Positions 8,966 through 18,468 of a DNA stretch of 64,000 nucleotides are shown here, piece after piece. A program made the translations under genes and the position numbers. The stretch's first letter is position 1, and each line of letters begins with the position of its first letter. The stretch comes from Myxococcota bacterium (GTDB lineage Bacteria > Myxococcota_A > UBA9160 > UBA6930). Location of the stretch: positions 62,001-126,000 of the forward strand of contig JANQOX010000012.1 of the NCBI GenBank assembly GCA_028285625.1. The letters are read 5' to 3'. A model generated the notes under the pieces. The model was not told the DNA's origin and ran no database searches. It worked only from the letters and a program-made list of their open reading frames with translations.

Positions 8966-10066
8966 CTAGCGGGCGGCGATGCGCTCGCCCAGGGCGGCGA
9001 GCTGGGCCTGCGGGCCGCCCAGGGACATGGTGCCGTGGGTCGCCCACAGGTAGTAGCGGTGCAGCGGATAGTCGGTGTCGACGCCGGTTCCGCCGTGCAG
9101 GTGCTGCGCGGCGTAGGTGATGCGTGCCCCCGCCTCGCCACACCAGTACTTGGCCACCGCCAGCGCATCGGCCGAAGGCTCGCCGTGGGCGACCACGTGC
9201 AGCGCTCGCCAGTAGGCGAGGCGCATGCACTGCAGGTCGACGAAGGCGTCGCCCGCGCGCGTGTGCACGGCCTGGAAGCTCCCCACCGGGCGATCGAATT
9301 GTCGTCGTTCGGTGGTGTAGGACGCCGCCATCTCCAGGGCGCGGCTGGCGACGCCGACCTGAACGGCGCACTGGGCCAGCAGCGCACGCTCGCGGATCCA
9401 GGCGAGCATCGCATCACCCTGGTCGGGCTGACCCAGCTGGTCGTCCCCACCCACCCGCGTGCCGTCGAGGCGCACCGTGGCGTGCAGGCTCTGGTCCACG
9501 ACCTCCGCGGTCTCGACCGCGACGCCGCCGGCCGACGGCGAAACCAGGAAGAGCCCGATGCCGGCGCCGGTACTCGCGGGCACCAGCATGCGATCCGCCA
9601 CGTGGGCGTGGGGGACCATGGCGAGCGTGCCCGACAGCGTGAAGCCATCGCCATCGGCCGTGGCGGTGACGCCGGTGTCGGCGGTCTCGACCAGCGCAGC
9701 GGTGAGCAGCGTGTCGCCGGCCACGACACCGGGCAGGAGCTTCTGCCGCTGCTCGTTGCTGCCGAACTCGGCGATGGCCAGACCCGCGTGCACCATGGTT
9801 TCACGGGCGGGAACCGGCGCAACGGCGCGGCCGATCTCTTCGAGCACGATGCAGAGCTCTTCGAGCCCGAGCCCCAGGCCCCCGTAGGCCTCGTCGAACG
9901 GCACGCCCACCAGGTTGGCCTTGGCCAGCGCCTGCCACAGCGCGCGGTCGATGCGCTCGTCGCCGGCCTCGACTTCCTTCAACCGCTCGTGGCTGGCTTC
10001 GCTCTCGAGAATCTGACGCGCGAGCTCGCGCAGGGCGTCCTGGTCTTCGGTGGTGGAGAAGTCCAT
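8966..10066 (-). CDS. Acyl-CoA dehydrogenase, small/beta-type subunit of a heteromeric pair (FadE27/ChsE5-like)
   Basis: A 366-residue acyl-CoA dehydrogenase: N-terminal helical domain, the PFDEAYGGLGLGLEELC segment, a middle beta domain, and a C-terminal HLHGGTGVDTDYPLHRYY motif. It starts 3 bases after the stop of the 392-residue dehydrogenase gene. In steroid degraders such adjacent large/small pairs (ChsE4-ChsE5, ChsE1-ChsE2) form alpha2beta2 enzymes with only two FAD sites that desaturate steroid side-chain CoA esters. The adjacent fadD19-like ligase supports that role. The exact side-chain length handled cannot be read from sequence. Confidence 0.8.
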   Translation of the reverse strand: MDFSTTEDQDALRELARQILESEASHERLKEVEAGDERIDRALWQALAKANLVGVPFDEAYGGLGLGLEELCIVLEEIGRAVAPVPARETMVHAGLAIAEFGSNEQRQKLLPGVVAGDTLLTAALVETADTGVTATADGDGFTLSGTLAMVPHAHVADRMLVPASTGAGIGLFLVSPSAGGVAVETAEVVDQSLHATVRLDGTRVGGDDQLGQPDQGDAMLAWIRERALLAQCAVQVGVASRALEMAASYTTERRQFDRPVGSFQAVHTRAGDAFVDLQCMRLAYWRALHVVAHGEPSADALAVAKYWCGEAGARITYAAQHLHGGTGVDTDYPLHRYYLWATHGTMSLGGPQAQLAALGERIAAR

Positions 10067-10069
10067 CCC

Positions 10070-11248
10070 TTACTCCTTGTAGTGCGGCATGCCGAGGCCG
10101 GCCATGGCGATGATGTCGCGCTGCACCTCGTTGGTGCCGCCGCCGAACGTGAGCACGAGCATGCCGCGGTACATGCGCTCGATCTTGCCGCGCAGCAGCG
10201 ACGCGCGGTCGCCGGCGCGGATGAGACCGCGATCGCCCAGCACCTCGAGCATGAGCTTGTAGCCCTCGATGTTGAACTCGCTGCCGTAGATCTTGACCGC
10301 CGAAGCCTCGGCCGGGTGAAGCCCGCCCTTGGCCGTGATCTCCCAGGCCTGCTTCCAGTTCATGAGGCGCAGTACCTCGATGTGCGCGTGCACCTTGGCG
10401 AGGTTCTGCTGCACCCAGGCCTGGTCGATCACCCGGCGCCCGTCGGCCAGCTTGGTCTCGCGCGCCCAGTCGCAGACCTCGTCGTAGGCCATCTCGATCG
10501 GCCCCACGTTGAACAGCGACACGCGCTCGTGGTTGAGCTGGTTGGTGATGAGCGTCCAGCCCTTGCCCTCGCCGGCGATGAGCGCCGAGTCGGGTACGCG
10601 CACGTCCTCGAAGAACGTGGCGTTGGTGCGCAGGGTGCCCATGGTGTGGATCGGCGTGCACTTGTAGCCGGGCGCGGTGGTGGGCACGACGAAGATCGAG
10701 ATGCCGCGGTGCTTCGACACGTCGGGATCGGTGCGCGCCGCCAGCCAGACGTAGTCGGCGTAGTTGGCGAGGCTCGTCCACATCTTGGCGCCGTTGATCA
10801 CCCAGCCGTCACCGTCGCGTACCGCGCGCGTCTTCAATGACGCCAGGTCGGTGCCGGCCTCGGCTTCGGAGTAACCGATGGCGAAGTGGATCTCGCCCGC
10901 GAGGATGCGCGGCAGGTAGAACTGCTTCTGCTCGTCCGTGCCGAACTGCATGATCGTCGGGCCGACCGTCCCCAGCGTGAGGAACGGCAGCGGAAAGCCC
11001 ACCCGCTGCACCTCTTCGGCGAAGATGTACTGCTCCATCGCCGAGCGGTTCTGGCCGCCGTACTCGGTGGGCCAGCCGATGCCGAGCCAGCCGTCCTTGG
11101 CGAGCTGCTTGTAGATGCGCATGTACTCGGGGCCGCCGCCCTCGCTGTCCTTGAGTTCGTCGCGCAGTGCATCGGTGACCAGGTTCTCGAAGTAGCCGCG
11201 CAGCTTGTCGCGCAGGTCCTTCTGCTCGGGGGTGAAGTCGACGAACAT
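10070..11248 (-). CDS. Acyl-CoA dehydrogenase, large/alpha-type subunit (FadE26/ChsE4-like)
   Basis: A 392-residue acyl-CoA dehydrogenase beginning MFVDFTPEQKDLRDKLRGYF, with GWPTEYGGQNRSAMEQ and GYSEAEAGTDLASLKTRAV in the flavin/substrate region and FGGGTNEVQRDIIA at the C-terminus. The start at 11248 follows an AGGAGA ribosome site. The protein is closely similar to the FadE29-like protein near 55 kb, so the genome carries two such pairs. It lies 29 bases downstream of the fadD19-like ligase and 3 bases upstream of the 366-residue partner, forming a ligase-dehydrogenase operon likely controlled by the KstR-type operator at 12941. Assignment to ChsE4 is by gene context and recall. Confidence 0.8.
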   Translation of the reverse strand: MFVDFTPEQKDLRDKLRGYFENLVTDALRDELKDSEGGGPEYMRIYKQLAKDGWLGIGWPTEYGGQNRSAMEQYIFAEEVQRVGFPLPFLTLGTVGPTIMQFGTDEQKQFYLPRILAGEIHFAIGYSEAEAGTDLASLKTRAVRDGDGWVINGAKMWTSLANYADYVWLAARTDPDVSKHRGISIFVVPTTAPGYKCTPIHTMGTLRTNATFFEDVRVPDSALIAGEGKGWTLITNQLNHERVSLFNVGPIEMAYDEVCDWARETKLADGRRVIDQAWVQQNLAKVHAHIEVLRLMNWKQAWEITAKGGLHPAEASAVKIYGSEFNIEGYKLMLEVLGDRGLIRAGDRASLLRGKIERMYRGMLVLTFGGGTNEVQRDIIAMAGLGMPHYKE

Positions 11249-11277
11249 GCTGATTCTCCTGCGAAGGTCGGTTCTGG

Positions 11278-12894
11278 CTAGGCCGAGGCGGCTTCGAGCA
11301 CGCGCTTGGCCCAGGGGTAGTCGGGCTTGCCCGAGGGCGATCGCTCGACGGCTTCCACCAGCTCGAGGGCCTTGGGCACCTTGTAGCCGGCGATGTGCTG
11401 GCGGCAGTGCGCGTCGAGGGCGTCGAGGGTCGGGCGTGCGCCTTCGCGGGGCTGCACCACGCAGGCGACCTTCTGGCCCCAACGCTCGTCCGGGAGCCCC
11501 ACCACCAGCGCGTCGAACACGTCGGGGTGCGACTTCAGCGCACCCTCGACCTCTTCGGGGTAGATCTTCTCGCCACCCGAGTTGATGCAGACGCTGCCGC
11601 GGCCGAGCAGCGTGATGCTGCCGTCTTCTTCGACGAGCGCGTAGTCGCCGGGTACGGCGTAACGCCGCCCATCGAAGGTGAGAAAGGTCGCGGCCGTCTT
11701 CGCCTCGTCCTTGTAGTAGCCGAGCGGGATGTTTCCCCCGCGCGCGATGCGCCCGCGCACACCCGAACCGGGGGTCACGGGCTTGCCGTCGTCGTCGATC
11801 ACGATCGTGTCGCGTCCGGGCGCCACGGAAACGCCGGCACCTTCGCGGCGCGGCGCGTTCTTGTCGTACATCTGCGTGCCGTTGAAGCCGCCCTCGGACG
11901 AACCCACGGACTCGACGATCAGCAGGTTCGGGAGCGCCTCCTTGAACTGGTCCTTCACCGCGGGGGAGAAGACCGCGGCCGTGCTCGCAACGACGAACAG
12001 CGACGACAGGTCGCGCTCCTTCAGCGCGGCAGGCAGCGCCTCGGCCATAGGCCGGCCCATGGCGTCGCCCGTGATCGGGATCGTGTTGACCTTCTCGCGT
12101 TCCACCAGTTCCCAGATGCGGTCGCCCGAGAACGAGCGGTCGGTGTAGAGGACGACCTTGAGCCCGGTGAAGAGCCCGCCGAGCGTGGCCCACTGCGCAG
12201 CCCCGTGCATGAGCGGCGCGATGGCGAGCGAGCAGGTGGGCGGGTTGGCGGTGCGCGCCACCAGACTCTCGGGGCTCTCGTGCGGCACACCCGTGGCGTG
12301 GTCGATGCCGCCGCCCAGGGCGAAGATCACGTCGTGCTGCCGCCACACCACGCCCTTGGGCATGCCGGTCGTCCCGCCGGTGTAGAGGATGTAGTGATCG
12401 TCGGGCGAGCGCGGGCCGAAGTCGCGCTCGGGGCTCGCTGCGGCGAGTGCGTCCTCATAGGGCACCGAGCCCAGCGCGGACGTGTCCTCGCCGCTGTCGT
12501 CGTCGATCACCACGAAGTGACGAAGCCCGGGCAGCTGGTCGCGGATGGCCGCGATGCGCGGCGTGAACTGCCGCTGGTGCACGAGCGCCACCAGGTCGGC
12601 GTTGTCGAACAGGTAGAGCAGCTCGCTCTCGACGTACCGGTAGTTGATGTTCACCGGGACGGCGCGCAGCTTGTAACAGCCGAGCATCGTTTCCACGAAC
12701 TCGGCGCAGTTGTAGGCGTGCACGCCCACGTGGTCGCCGGCGGTGACGCCTGCGCTGGCCAGATGGTGGGCGACGCGGTTGGCGCGCGCGTCGAGCTGCG
12801 CGTAGGTCAGGCGCGCGGGGTCGGCGACCAGCGCATCGCGATCGGGCACGGCGTCGGCAGCGGCCTCGACGAGGTCGGCGACGTTCCACTCCAT
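11278..12894 (-). CDS. fadD19: Steroid-side-chain acyl-CoA ligase, FadD19-like
   Basis: A 538-residue ANL-superfamily ligase. The AMP-binding P-loop is YTGGTTGMPKGV near residue 180, the adenylate-binding motif is in VESVGSSEGGF, and the C-terminal lysine region is SGKPDYPWAKRVLE. Many stretches match what I recall of mycobacterial FadD19 (C24 sterol-side-chain CoA ligase), such as NFRYVE-type N(I)NYRYVESEL and YKDEAKTAATF. I chose the ATG at 12894, since the longer frame would add sequence lying over the operator. It would activate a steroid or similar long branched acid to its CoA ester for the two dehydrogenases encoded just downstream. Confidence 0.85.
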   Translation of the reverse strand: MEWNVADLVEAAADAVPDRDALVADPARLTYAQLDARANRVAHHLASAGVTAGDHVGVHAYNCAEFVETMLGCYKLRAVPVNINYRYVESELLYLFDNADLVALVHQRQFTPRIAAIRDQLPGLRHFVVIDDDSGEDTSALGSVPYEDALAAASPERDFGPRSPDDHYILYTGGTTGMPKGVVWRQHDVIFALGGGIDHATGVPHESPESLVARTANPPTCSLAIAPLMHGAAQWATLGGLFTGLKVVLYTDRSFSGDRIWELVEREKVNTIPITGDAMGRPMAEALPAALKERDLSSLFVVASTAAVFSPAVKDQFKEALPNLLIVESVGSSEGGFNGTQMYDKNAPRREGAGVSVAPGRDTIVIDDDGKPVTPGSGVRGRIARGGNIPLGYYKDEAKTAATFLTFDGRRYAVPGDYALVEEDGSITLLGRGSVCINSGGEKIYPEEVEGALKSHPDVFDALVVGLPDERWGQKVACVVQPREGARPTLDALDAHCRQHIAGYKVPKALELVEAVERSPSGKPDYPWAKRVLEAASA

Positions 12895-12940
12895 GGGGGC
12901 CTCCAGCTCCGCGGGCTGCGGGAGCCCTCGGATCCAGAAT

Positions 12941-12954
12941 TGAAACATGTTTCA
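12941..12954. promoter_or_regulatory. KstR-type operator upstream of the fadD19-like operon
   Basis: TGAAACATGTTTCA is a perfect palindrome that fits the published mycobacterial KstR pattern TNNAACNNGTTNNA at every fixed position. It lies 47 bases upstream of the fadD19-like start codon and overlaps the stop codon of the preceding gene. Two more sites of the same kind occur at 14825 and 56410. Confidence 0.7.
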
Positions 12955-14742
12955 TTTCTGGCGGCAAGCTGCGCGCTGGCTGCGGGCGCCCTCGAGCACG
13001 GTGAGAAACGCGCTGGGGCGGGTACCCGGGGCAAGCAGGCTCGCCAGCACCGCGTCGCCCGCTTCGCCGCCGCCGAGCAAGCCCTCGAAGACGGCGAGCA
13101 GCCCCACGATCTCGTGGGCATAGGTATGGGAAGCCGTGCGCCCGGCGTGGGTGCCAGGATCGAGGCGGGCGCCACCGAGCAACGCCACCTCGCCGGTCGG
13201 CCGCGCCCGGGCGAGCCGCTCGATGGCCTCGGAGAGGATCGGCGCCGTCGCGGGATCGCCCGGGGCCAGGGCGCGGCGCAGTCGATCCCGATCGAGGCCC
13301 TCCCGTAGTGCGGCATCGAAGGCCAGGTCGCAGGGTGTGGGTGCGGGCGGCTCGGTCGCGAACCAGGCCGGAAGGGTGGGCGGGCTCGCCCCGGACGCGG
13401 CCGGAAGCGACACCAGCAGCTTCCACTGCCGCCGCGACGCCAGCGCCGCCGCCTGGAAGCGCGCGTCCTCGGCGCGGGTGCCGGGCGCGAGTTCGAGCGA
13501 CAGCATCAGCTCGCTTCCGAGCTGGAAGGGGCGCACCGCAGTGAGCGTCGACCCGGACGTGCCCGGAAGCGTTGCGGCGACCCCCTCGCCGAGTGCCGTA
13601 TCGGGCAACACCACGCGCAACACCCCGCCCTCGCCATGGCGCTCGATGTCGATGGGGCCGTCCGCAAGCACCGTGACCGATGCGCCGCGGCCGAAGTCGC
13701 GGGCCCAGACTTCTTGCACCACGCGGGCGCTGGGCTCGAGGGCGAGTTCGGCCACCTCGTCCCCTCCGTGGACGGACACGTGGGCTTCGGCCCGGCGGTA
13801 ACCCGGCGCGAATGCGCGGATCAGCAGCACGTCTCCCTCGCTGGCCACGAATCGCGACGGCAGCTTCACCACCACGGGCGACCTGGCCTGCTCGAACAGG
13901 CGCATGGAGCCGCCCTCGCGCAGGTAGAGCAGATCGAGATCGGCACCGGGGGGAGACGTGCTTACCTGGACACGGCGCTCGGGGAAGTAGTGGAGCGGGC
14001 GCAGCAGCGAGGGCAAGAAGTTGCCCCAGTCACCGATCTGGTCGGGCTTGAGCGTGAGCGCACCCTCGCTGCGCGCGACGTCGGGGCGCACGCGCTCGCG
14101 GAGCCGGGTCTCGCGCAGCGAGAACCACCCCTCGCGGCCGCGCGCCGTATAGCGGCCATGAACCAGGCCGGGCTCGGCCGCTTCGATCTCGAAGCGCTCG
14201 GCGGCGATGTCCTGACGCGCCTGCTCGTGCACGAGCAGAACGCGGCGAAGCTCGATGGCAGACGGGGTGATGTGCGCGGCAAGCGCCATCGCCATGGACC
14301 GACCGGCACGTACGCCACCTTCGAGATCCTGGCCCGAGCGCCAACCCTCGGGCGTGCGCGACAACCGCAGGGTGCGCGCCCCGCGCGGGTTCACGAAGAG
14401 CCCGCGCTCGATCTCACGAAGCTGGCCGGCGTCGGGCTCCCAGGCCGGGGCGCGGCGGGTGCCCGAAGGGTCTCTCGCGAAACGCCCACGCCCGTCGACG
14501 AAGCGCACCATCTCGAACTGGGTGAAGACGCGCTCGTCGCCCTCGCCCTGAAAGTCCCAGACCCGGTCGTCCCAACGCCAGAGGTCGGGGTCGGCGGCCG
14601 CCTCGTCCTGGTAGTGGACGAGCAGGTGCCAGGTGCCCTCGGGTGCGAATCCGGCGGCACCGGGCTCGGCGGTCGCGGGCTGGCCGACGACGGCCCAGGC
14701 CCACGACAGCGCCAGCCCGACTCGAAGCGCCGTCGCCTTCAC
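12952..14742 (-). CDS. Secreted protein of unknown function
   Basis: The GTG at 14742 is chosen because a GGGAGGA ribosome site sits 6 bases before it and a signal peptide follows directly (KATALRVGLALSWAWAVVG, then a TATAEP-like cleavage area). The mature part of the 596-residue protein is rich in Arg, Glu and aromatic residues, with motifs WDFQGEGDERVFTQFEMV and a YFPERRVQVSTSPPGADLDL stretch that resembles PEGA/beta-sandwich repeats. I do not recognise a family. It lies between two KstR-type operators and is divergent from the dehydrogenase at 14853, so the 14825 operator could control it as well. It may be a periplasmic or outer-membrane factor for substrate handling, which is a guess. 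Confidence 0.65.
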   Translation of the reverse strand: MKATALRVGLALSWAWAVVGQPATAEPGAAGFAPEGTWHLLVHYQDEAAADPDLWRWDDRVWDFQGEGDERVFTQFEMVRFVDGRGRFARDPSGTRRAPAWEPDAGQLREIERGLFVNPRGARTLRLSRTPEGWRSGQDLEGGVRAGRSMAMALAAHITPSAIELRRVLLVHEQARQDIAAERFEIEAAEPGLVHGRYTARGREGWFSLRETRLRERVRPDVARSEGALTLKPDQIGDWGNFLPSLLRPLHYFPERRVQVSTSPPGADLDLLYLREGGSMRLFEQARSPVVVKLPSRFVASEGDVLLIRAFAPGYRRAEAHVSVHGGDEVAELALEPSARVVQEVWARDFGRGASVTVLADGPIDIERHGEGGVLRVVLPDTALGEGVAATLPGTSGSTLTAVRPFQLGSELMLSLELAPGTRAEDARFQAAALASRRQWKLLVSLPAASGASPPTLPAWFATEPPAPTPCDLAFDAALREGLDRDRLRRALAPGDPATAPILSEAIERLARARPTGEVALLGGARLDPGTHAGRTASHTYAHEIVGLLAVFEGLLGGGEAGDAVLASLLAPGTRPSAFLTVLEGARSQRAACRQK

Positions 14743-14824
14743 GCCGTCCTCCCGATGCGCGCCCACCCTATGGATGGGACGCCCACCGGAGCCGCAGCGA
14801 CTCGCCCATCGGTTTGCCCCAAAT

Positions 14825-14838
14825 TGAAACGTGTTCTA
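14825..14838. promoter_or_regulatory. KstR-type operator between divergent genes
   Basis: TGAAACGTGTTCTA matches TNNAACNNGTTNNA exactly. It lies 14 bases before the ATG of the acyl-CoA dehydrogenase at 14853 and 82 bases before the start of the divergent secreted-protein gene, a position from which a repressor could block either promoter. Confidence 0.65.
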
Positions 14839-14852
14839 AAAATGGGGGCCCG

Positions 14853-16040
14853 ATGGACTTCCACGACTCCCCCTCCGAGGCGGCGTTTCGCGCCGATGCC
14901 AAGGCCTTTCTGGACGCCCATGCGCCCGAGAAGCTCGGCGACTACTGGTCGGACGACCAGAGCCAGGAAGAGGTCTTTGCCCAGCACCGCGCGTTTCAAC
15001 AGACGCTCGCCGCCCACGGCTTTGGCGCCATCACCTGGCCCGAGGCCTTCGGCGGCCGCGGGCTCGGGCCGATCGAGCAGATCATCTGGAACGAAGAACT
15101 CGCGCGGCGGGGGCTCTCGGGATCGCTCTTCACGGTGGGCATCGGCATGGCGGGGCCCACCATCATCGCCCACGGCACCGACGAGCAGAAGCAGCGCTAC
15201 CTGGCGCCGCTGCTCTCGGCCGACGAGATCTGGTGCCAGCTCTTCAGCGAGCCGGGCGCCGGGTCGGACCTGGCCGGCCTTGCGACCCGCGCCGTGCGCG
15301 ACGACGACGACTGGGTGGTGAACGGCCAGAAGATCTGGTCGTCGGGGGCTCACTACTCGGACTTCGGCATCCTGATCGCGCGCACCGACCCGAGCGTGCC
15401 GAAGCACCAGGGCATCACCTACTTCCTGCTCGACATGAAAACGCCGGGCATCGAGGTGCGGCCCACCATCGAGATGACCGGCGACTCGCACTTCAACGAG
15501 GTGTTCTTCTCGGACGTGCGCGTGCCCGATGCCATGCGCATCGGCGAGGTCGGCGCGGGATGGGGCATCACCCAGACCACGCTGATGCACGAGCGCATGG
15601 CCATGGGCGGCATCGAGGGCATGCTGTCGTTCGACGACCTGCGCGAGTTCGTGCTGGCCCATGGCGGGCGCATCGACGGCGTGCTGCGCGACGAGATGGC
15701 GCGGCTGTACGGGTGGCTCAAGTCGCTGCAGCTGCTGAACGCGCGTGTGGTGACCAAGCTGGGCAGGGGCGAGATGCCCACGGCCGAGTCGTCGGTGATG
15801 AAGCTCGCGATCGCGCGCATCATGACCAAGGCTGCCGACGTGGCCCTGCGCGCCGCCGGCCCCGAAGCGCTGGCGCGCCGAGGCTACTGGCAGAACCAGT
15901 TCTTGTTCTCACCGGCATGGCACATCGCAGGGGGCACCGACGAGATCCAGAAGAACGTGGCCGCCGAGCGCGTGCTGGGCCTGCCGCGCGACGCCGACCC
16001 CAGCCGCGAGCTGCCATTCGAAGACCTGCAGCGCCAGTAG
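14853..16040 (+). CDS. Acyl-CoA dehydrogenase
   Basis: A 395-residue acyl-CoA dehydrogenase; the start follows a G-rich ribosome site directly behind the KstR-type operator. Visible landmarks are TWPEAFGGRGLGPIEQ, FSEPGAGSDLAGLATRAV, VNGQKIWSSGAHYSDFG and the C-terminal IAGGTDEIQKNVAAERVLG. It is a full-length single-gene enzyme, unlike the two adjacent-subunit pairs elsewhere in the window. Its position under the operator places it in the proposed steroid or branched-acid regulon, where it would introduce an alpha,beta double bond into an acyl-CoA. It converges on a glycosyltransferase gene 10 bases away. Confidence 0.85.
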   Translation: MDFHDSPSEAAFRADAKAFLDAHAPEKLGDYWSDDQSQEEVFAQHRAFQQTLAAHGFGAITWPEAFGGRGLGPIEQIIWNEELARRGLSGSLFTVGIGMAGPTIIAHGTDEQKQRYLAPLLSADEIWCQLFSEPGAGSDLAGLATRAVRDDDDWVVNGQKIWSSGAHYSDFGILIARTDPSVPKHQGITYFLLDMKTPGIEVRPTIEMTGDSHFNEVFFSDVRVPDAMRIGEVGAGWGITQTTLMHERMAMGGIEGMLSFDDLREFVLAHGGRIDGVLRDEMARLYGWLKSLQLLNARVVTKLGRGEMPTAESSVMKLAIARIMTKAADVALRAAGPEALARRGYWQNQFLFSPAWHIAGGTDEIQKNVAAERVLGLPRDADPSRELPFEDLQRQ

Positions 16041-16050
16041 GGCGCGCGGC

Positions 16051-17568
16051 TCAGTCGTAGCGGCGAAGCTCGGCCCAGATCTCTTCGATCGGTCGTTTCG
16101 GGTCGCGGGCCACGTAGACCCATTGGTGGTTGCGGCTCGGAAGACAGAGCCCACAGTCCCACTGCACGACCGGCTCGACCCGCGCCCAGTACCGTTGCCA
16201 GACTTCGAGCGGGCCCCCGGCCATCACCATGACCGCGCCATCCGTGCTGCCCGGCCCCCATCGCCAATAGCCGTTGTGGGGGCTCGCAGCGGGCGGCAGC
16301 CCATGTGCCGCGCCGAGAAGGTCGAGCGCGCCGGCTTCGGAGTAGGAGAAGCCGATCAAACCCGCCTGCTCGCGGTCGGCGGCAGGCAGGGCGGCCCAGA
16401 CGTCGGCCACGGTGCCCACGATCACCGGCCAACCGATCATGTCGGCAAAGTGCGGGTCGAGCGCGCCGACTTCGCGTCGCTCGGCTTCGGGCGCGCGCAA
16501 GGCATCGGGGCCGCCGCCGGCCAGCGCCTGCGGCGGCAGCCACGGCAGGGTGAGCACGCTGCCGAGCAGCCCCAGCACCGCCACCACGCCGATCGCCGTG
16601 GCGGGGAGCCATCGCCAACGGGCACGTGCTTGCAGTCGTTCGACCGCGATGGCGCCTGCCGCAACCAGGGGCGGTTGCGCGAGCGTCAGGTAGTTGGGGC
16701 GACTCGTCCCGTTGGCCACGAGGATCGCCGCCGTCACCACGAAGACGATTCCGAAGACACGCTCGGGCCCTGGGCCGCCGCGCCGGAGCAGCTGGTAGAG
16801 CCCGACGGCCCAGAGCGGCAGCACGAGCGGGTTCATCACCAGCACCTGCTGCGCAAAGAGCTCGAGCGGACCCACCGGCACCATCTTGCGCGTGGTCGCG
16901 GTGGCAATGAACTCGCGCGTCGGAAAGTCGTGCGCGACCTGCCAGGCCAGGTGGGGTGCAAAGACCAGCGCCGCCACGAGCCCCGCCAACCACGGCCACG
17001 ACGACGCGAGCAGACGCCGGTGCGGCGTCGCGCAGAGGCCGACGAACAGGCCCGCGCCCAGCCAGGCGACCGAGAACTTGTTGAGCAGGCCCAGCCCGAG
17101 CAGCGCCCCCAACCCCAACCATCGCGCCGGCGTCGGGTCGCGCACCAGGCGGGCGAACAGGATGAACGCGAGCAGCCAGACGAGGATGTCGATGGCGTTC
17201 ATCGAGTAGTAGCCGTGGATCACCAGGTTCACGGGCGCGAGCGCGAAGACCAGGGCCGCGAGTGCCTGCGCGCGCGCCCCGCCACCCAGGTCGCGCGTGA
17301 GCACGCCCATCGCCACCACCGATGCCGCGCCGAACAGGGCCGGCAGTGTGCGCAGTGCAGCCAGCGAGTCGCCGAAGAGCGCCGTCCAGCCCGCGAGCAC
17401 GCCGATCGACAGCGGCGGGTGGTCGACGTAGCCCCAGGCCAGGTGGTCGGCGCAGGCCAGGTAGTAGGGCTCGTCGCCGAAGTAGCCGTAGCCGCGGGCG
17501 CTGGTGGCCAGGTGGATCGCGAGCTTCATGAGCGCGATCCACCAGACGCCCCGGGCCAGGTCCGCCAC
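16051..17568 (-). CDS. Glycosyltransferase family 39/ArnT-like membrane protein
   Basis: A 505-residue polytopic membrane protein with about ten hydrophobic segments. An early periplasmic loop carries YGYFGDEPYYLACADHLAWG followed by YVDHPP, the acidic (D/E) motif region of PMT/ArnT-type glycosyltransferases. Members transfer sugars from polyprenyl phosphate donors to lipids or proteins outside the inner membrane. The C-terminal soluble domain contains WDCGLCLP and is otherwise unremarkable. It is divergent from the thioesterase gene with a 66-base gap. Acceptor and donor are unknown. Confidence 0.8.
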   Translation of the reverse strand: MADLARGVWWIALMKLAIHLATSARGYGYFGDEPYYLACADHLAWGYVDHPPLSIGVLAGWTALFGDSLAALRTLPALFGAASVVAMGVLTRDLGGGARAQALAALVFALAPVNLVIHGYYSMNAIDILVWLLAFILFARLVRDPTPARWLGLGALLGLGLLNKFSVAWLGAGLFVGLCATPHRRLLASSWPWLAGLVAALVFAPHLAWQVAHDFPTREFIATATTRKMVPVGPLELFAQQVLVMNPLVLPLWAVGLYQLLRRGGPGPERVFGIVFVVTAAILVANGTSRPNYLTLAQPPLVAAGAIAVERLQARARWRWLPATAIGVVAVLGLLGSVLTLPWLPPQALAGGGPDALRAPEAERREVGALDPHFADMIGWPVIVGTVADVWAALPAADREQAGLIGFSYSEAGALDLLGAAHGLPPAASPHNGYWRWGPGSTDGAVMVMAGGPLEVWQRYWARVEPVVQWDCGLCLPSRNHQWVYVARDPKRPIEEIWAELRRYD

Positions 17569-17634
17569 GCGAACAGGGTAGATCGCGTGCGCGACCTCGG
17601 CCCGGGGCGCGCGCGGGCGCTACCGTGGCCGGCC

Positions 17635-18468
17635 ATGCCCACCGGACACGTCTACGAACGCGACGGCACGCGGTTCACACCAACCGAACACGCGGGGAGC
17701 CCGTGGTCGCATCAGCTTCAGCATGGCGGACCGGTGAACGCGCTGTTCGCGCGCGCGGCCGAGGAAGCCGCTGCCGAGGCGGACATGCGCGTCGTGCGCC
17801 TCACCGTGGACCTGTTTCGCCCGGTGCCCCTGGCACCGCTCGACCTGACCTGGCGGTTCGTCCGAAAGGGGGGCCGGCTTGCGAACGTCGAGGCGAGCCT
17901 CACGCCTCCGGGCGAGAACGAGCCCATCAGCCGCGCCATCGCGGTGCTGCTGCGCGAAACACCGGGGCAGGCCCCGAGCTGGGAGGCGCCGAGTGCCCCG
18001 CCGCCCCCGCCCGACACGCTCGAGTCGGCCACGCTCATGCCCAAGGCCGCGCGCGACGTGGCGCCGCCCGGCTTCCACTGGAGCTTCGACATCCGCATGA
18101 CCGAGGACGAGCACGGCCCCGCGGCCTGGATCACCAGCCCGCTCGACCTCTGCCCCGGCGAGCCCATGACGCCGATCCAACGCTCGGCCGCCGTGGCCGA
18201 CCTGACCTTCGGCCTCTCGGGTCGCATCCTGCTCGACCGCCATCAGGTCGCCACCAACCGCCCGCGGATCATGATGATCAACACCGACACCACGCTCTAC
18301 TGGCAACGGCCACCCCAGGGCGACTGGTTCGCCTTTCGCCACGCCATGCTCGCCGACGAAGACGGCGTCGGCATCGCCGAAACCGTGCTCTACGACCGCG
18401 CCGGCCGCCTCGGCCGCTCGCTCCAGGCGCTCGTAGGCAACGAACCCCGGCGGAGTGCGAAGGGATAG
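17635..18468 (+). CDS. Acyl-CoA thioesterase-like protein (double hotdog)
   Basis: A 277-residue protein fitting the TesB-like/thioesterase superfamily: a HQLQHGGPVNALFARAAE segment in the first hotdog, VDLFRPVPLAPL in the strand that follows, and a second half with NTDTTLYWQRPPQGDWF. Such proteins hydrolyse medium or long acyl-CoAs. It starts 11 bases after a GCTACCGTG stretch that resembles the promoter-like motif seen elsewhere in the window. It is the last ordinary chromosomal gene before the cassette array. Confidence 0.75.
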   Translation: MPTGHVYERDGTRFTPTEHAGSPWSHQLQHGGPVNALFARAAEEAAAEADMRVVRLTVDLFRPVPLAPLDLTWRFVRKGGRLANVEASLTPPGENEPISRAIAVLLRETPGQAPSWEAPSAPPPPPDTLESATLMPKAARDVAPPGFHWSFDIRMTEDEHGPAAWITSPLDLCPGEPMTPIQRSAAVADLTFGLSGRILLDRHQVATNRPRIMMINTDTTLYWQRPPQGDWFAFRHAMLADEDGVGIAETVLYDRAGRLGRSLQALVGNEPRRSAKG

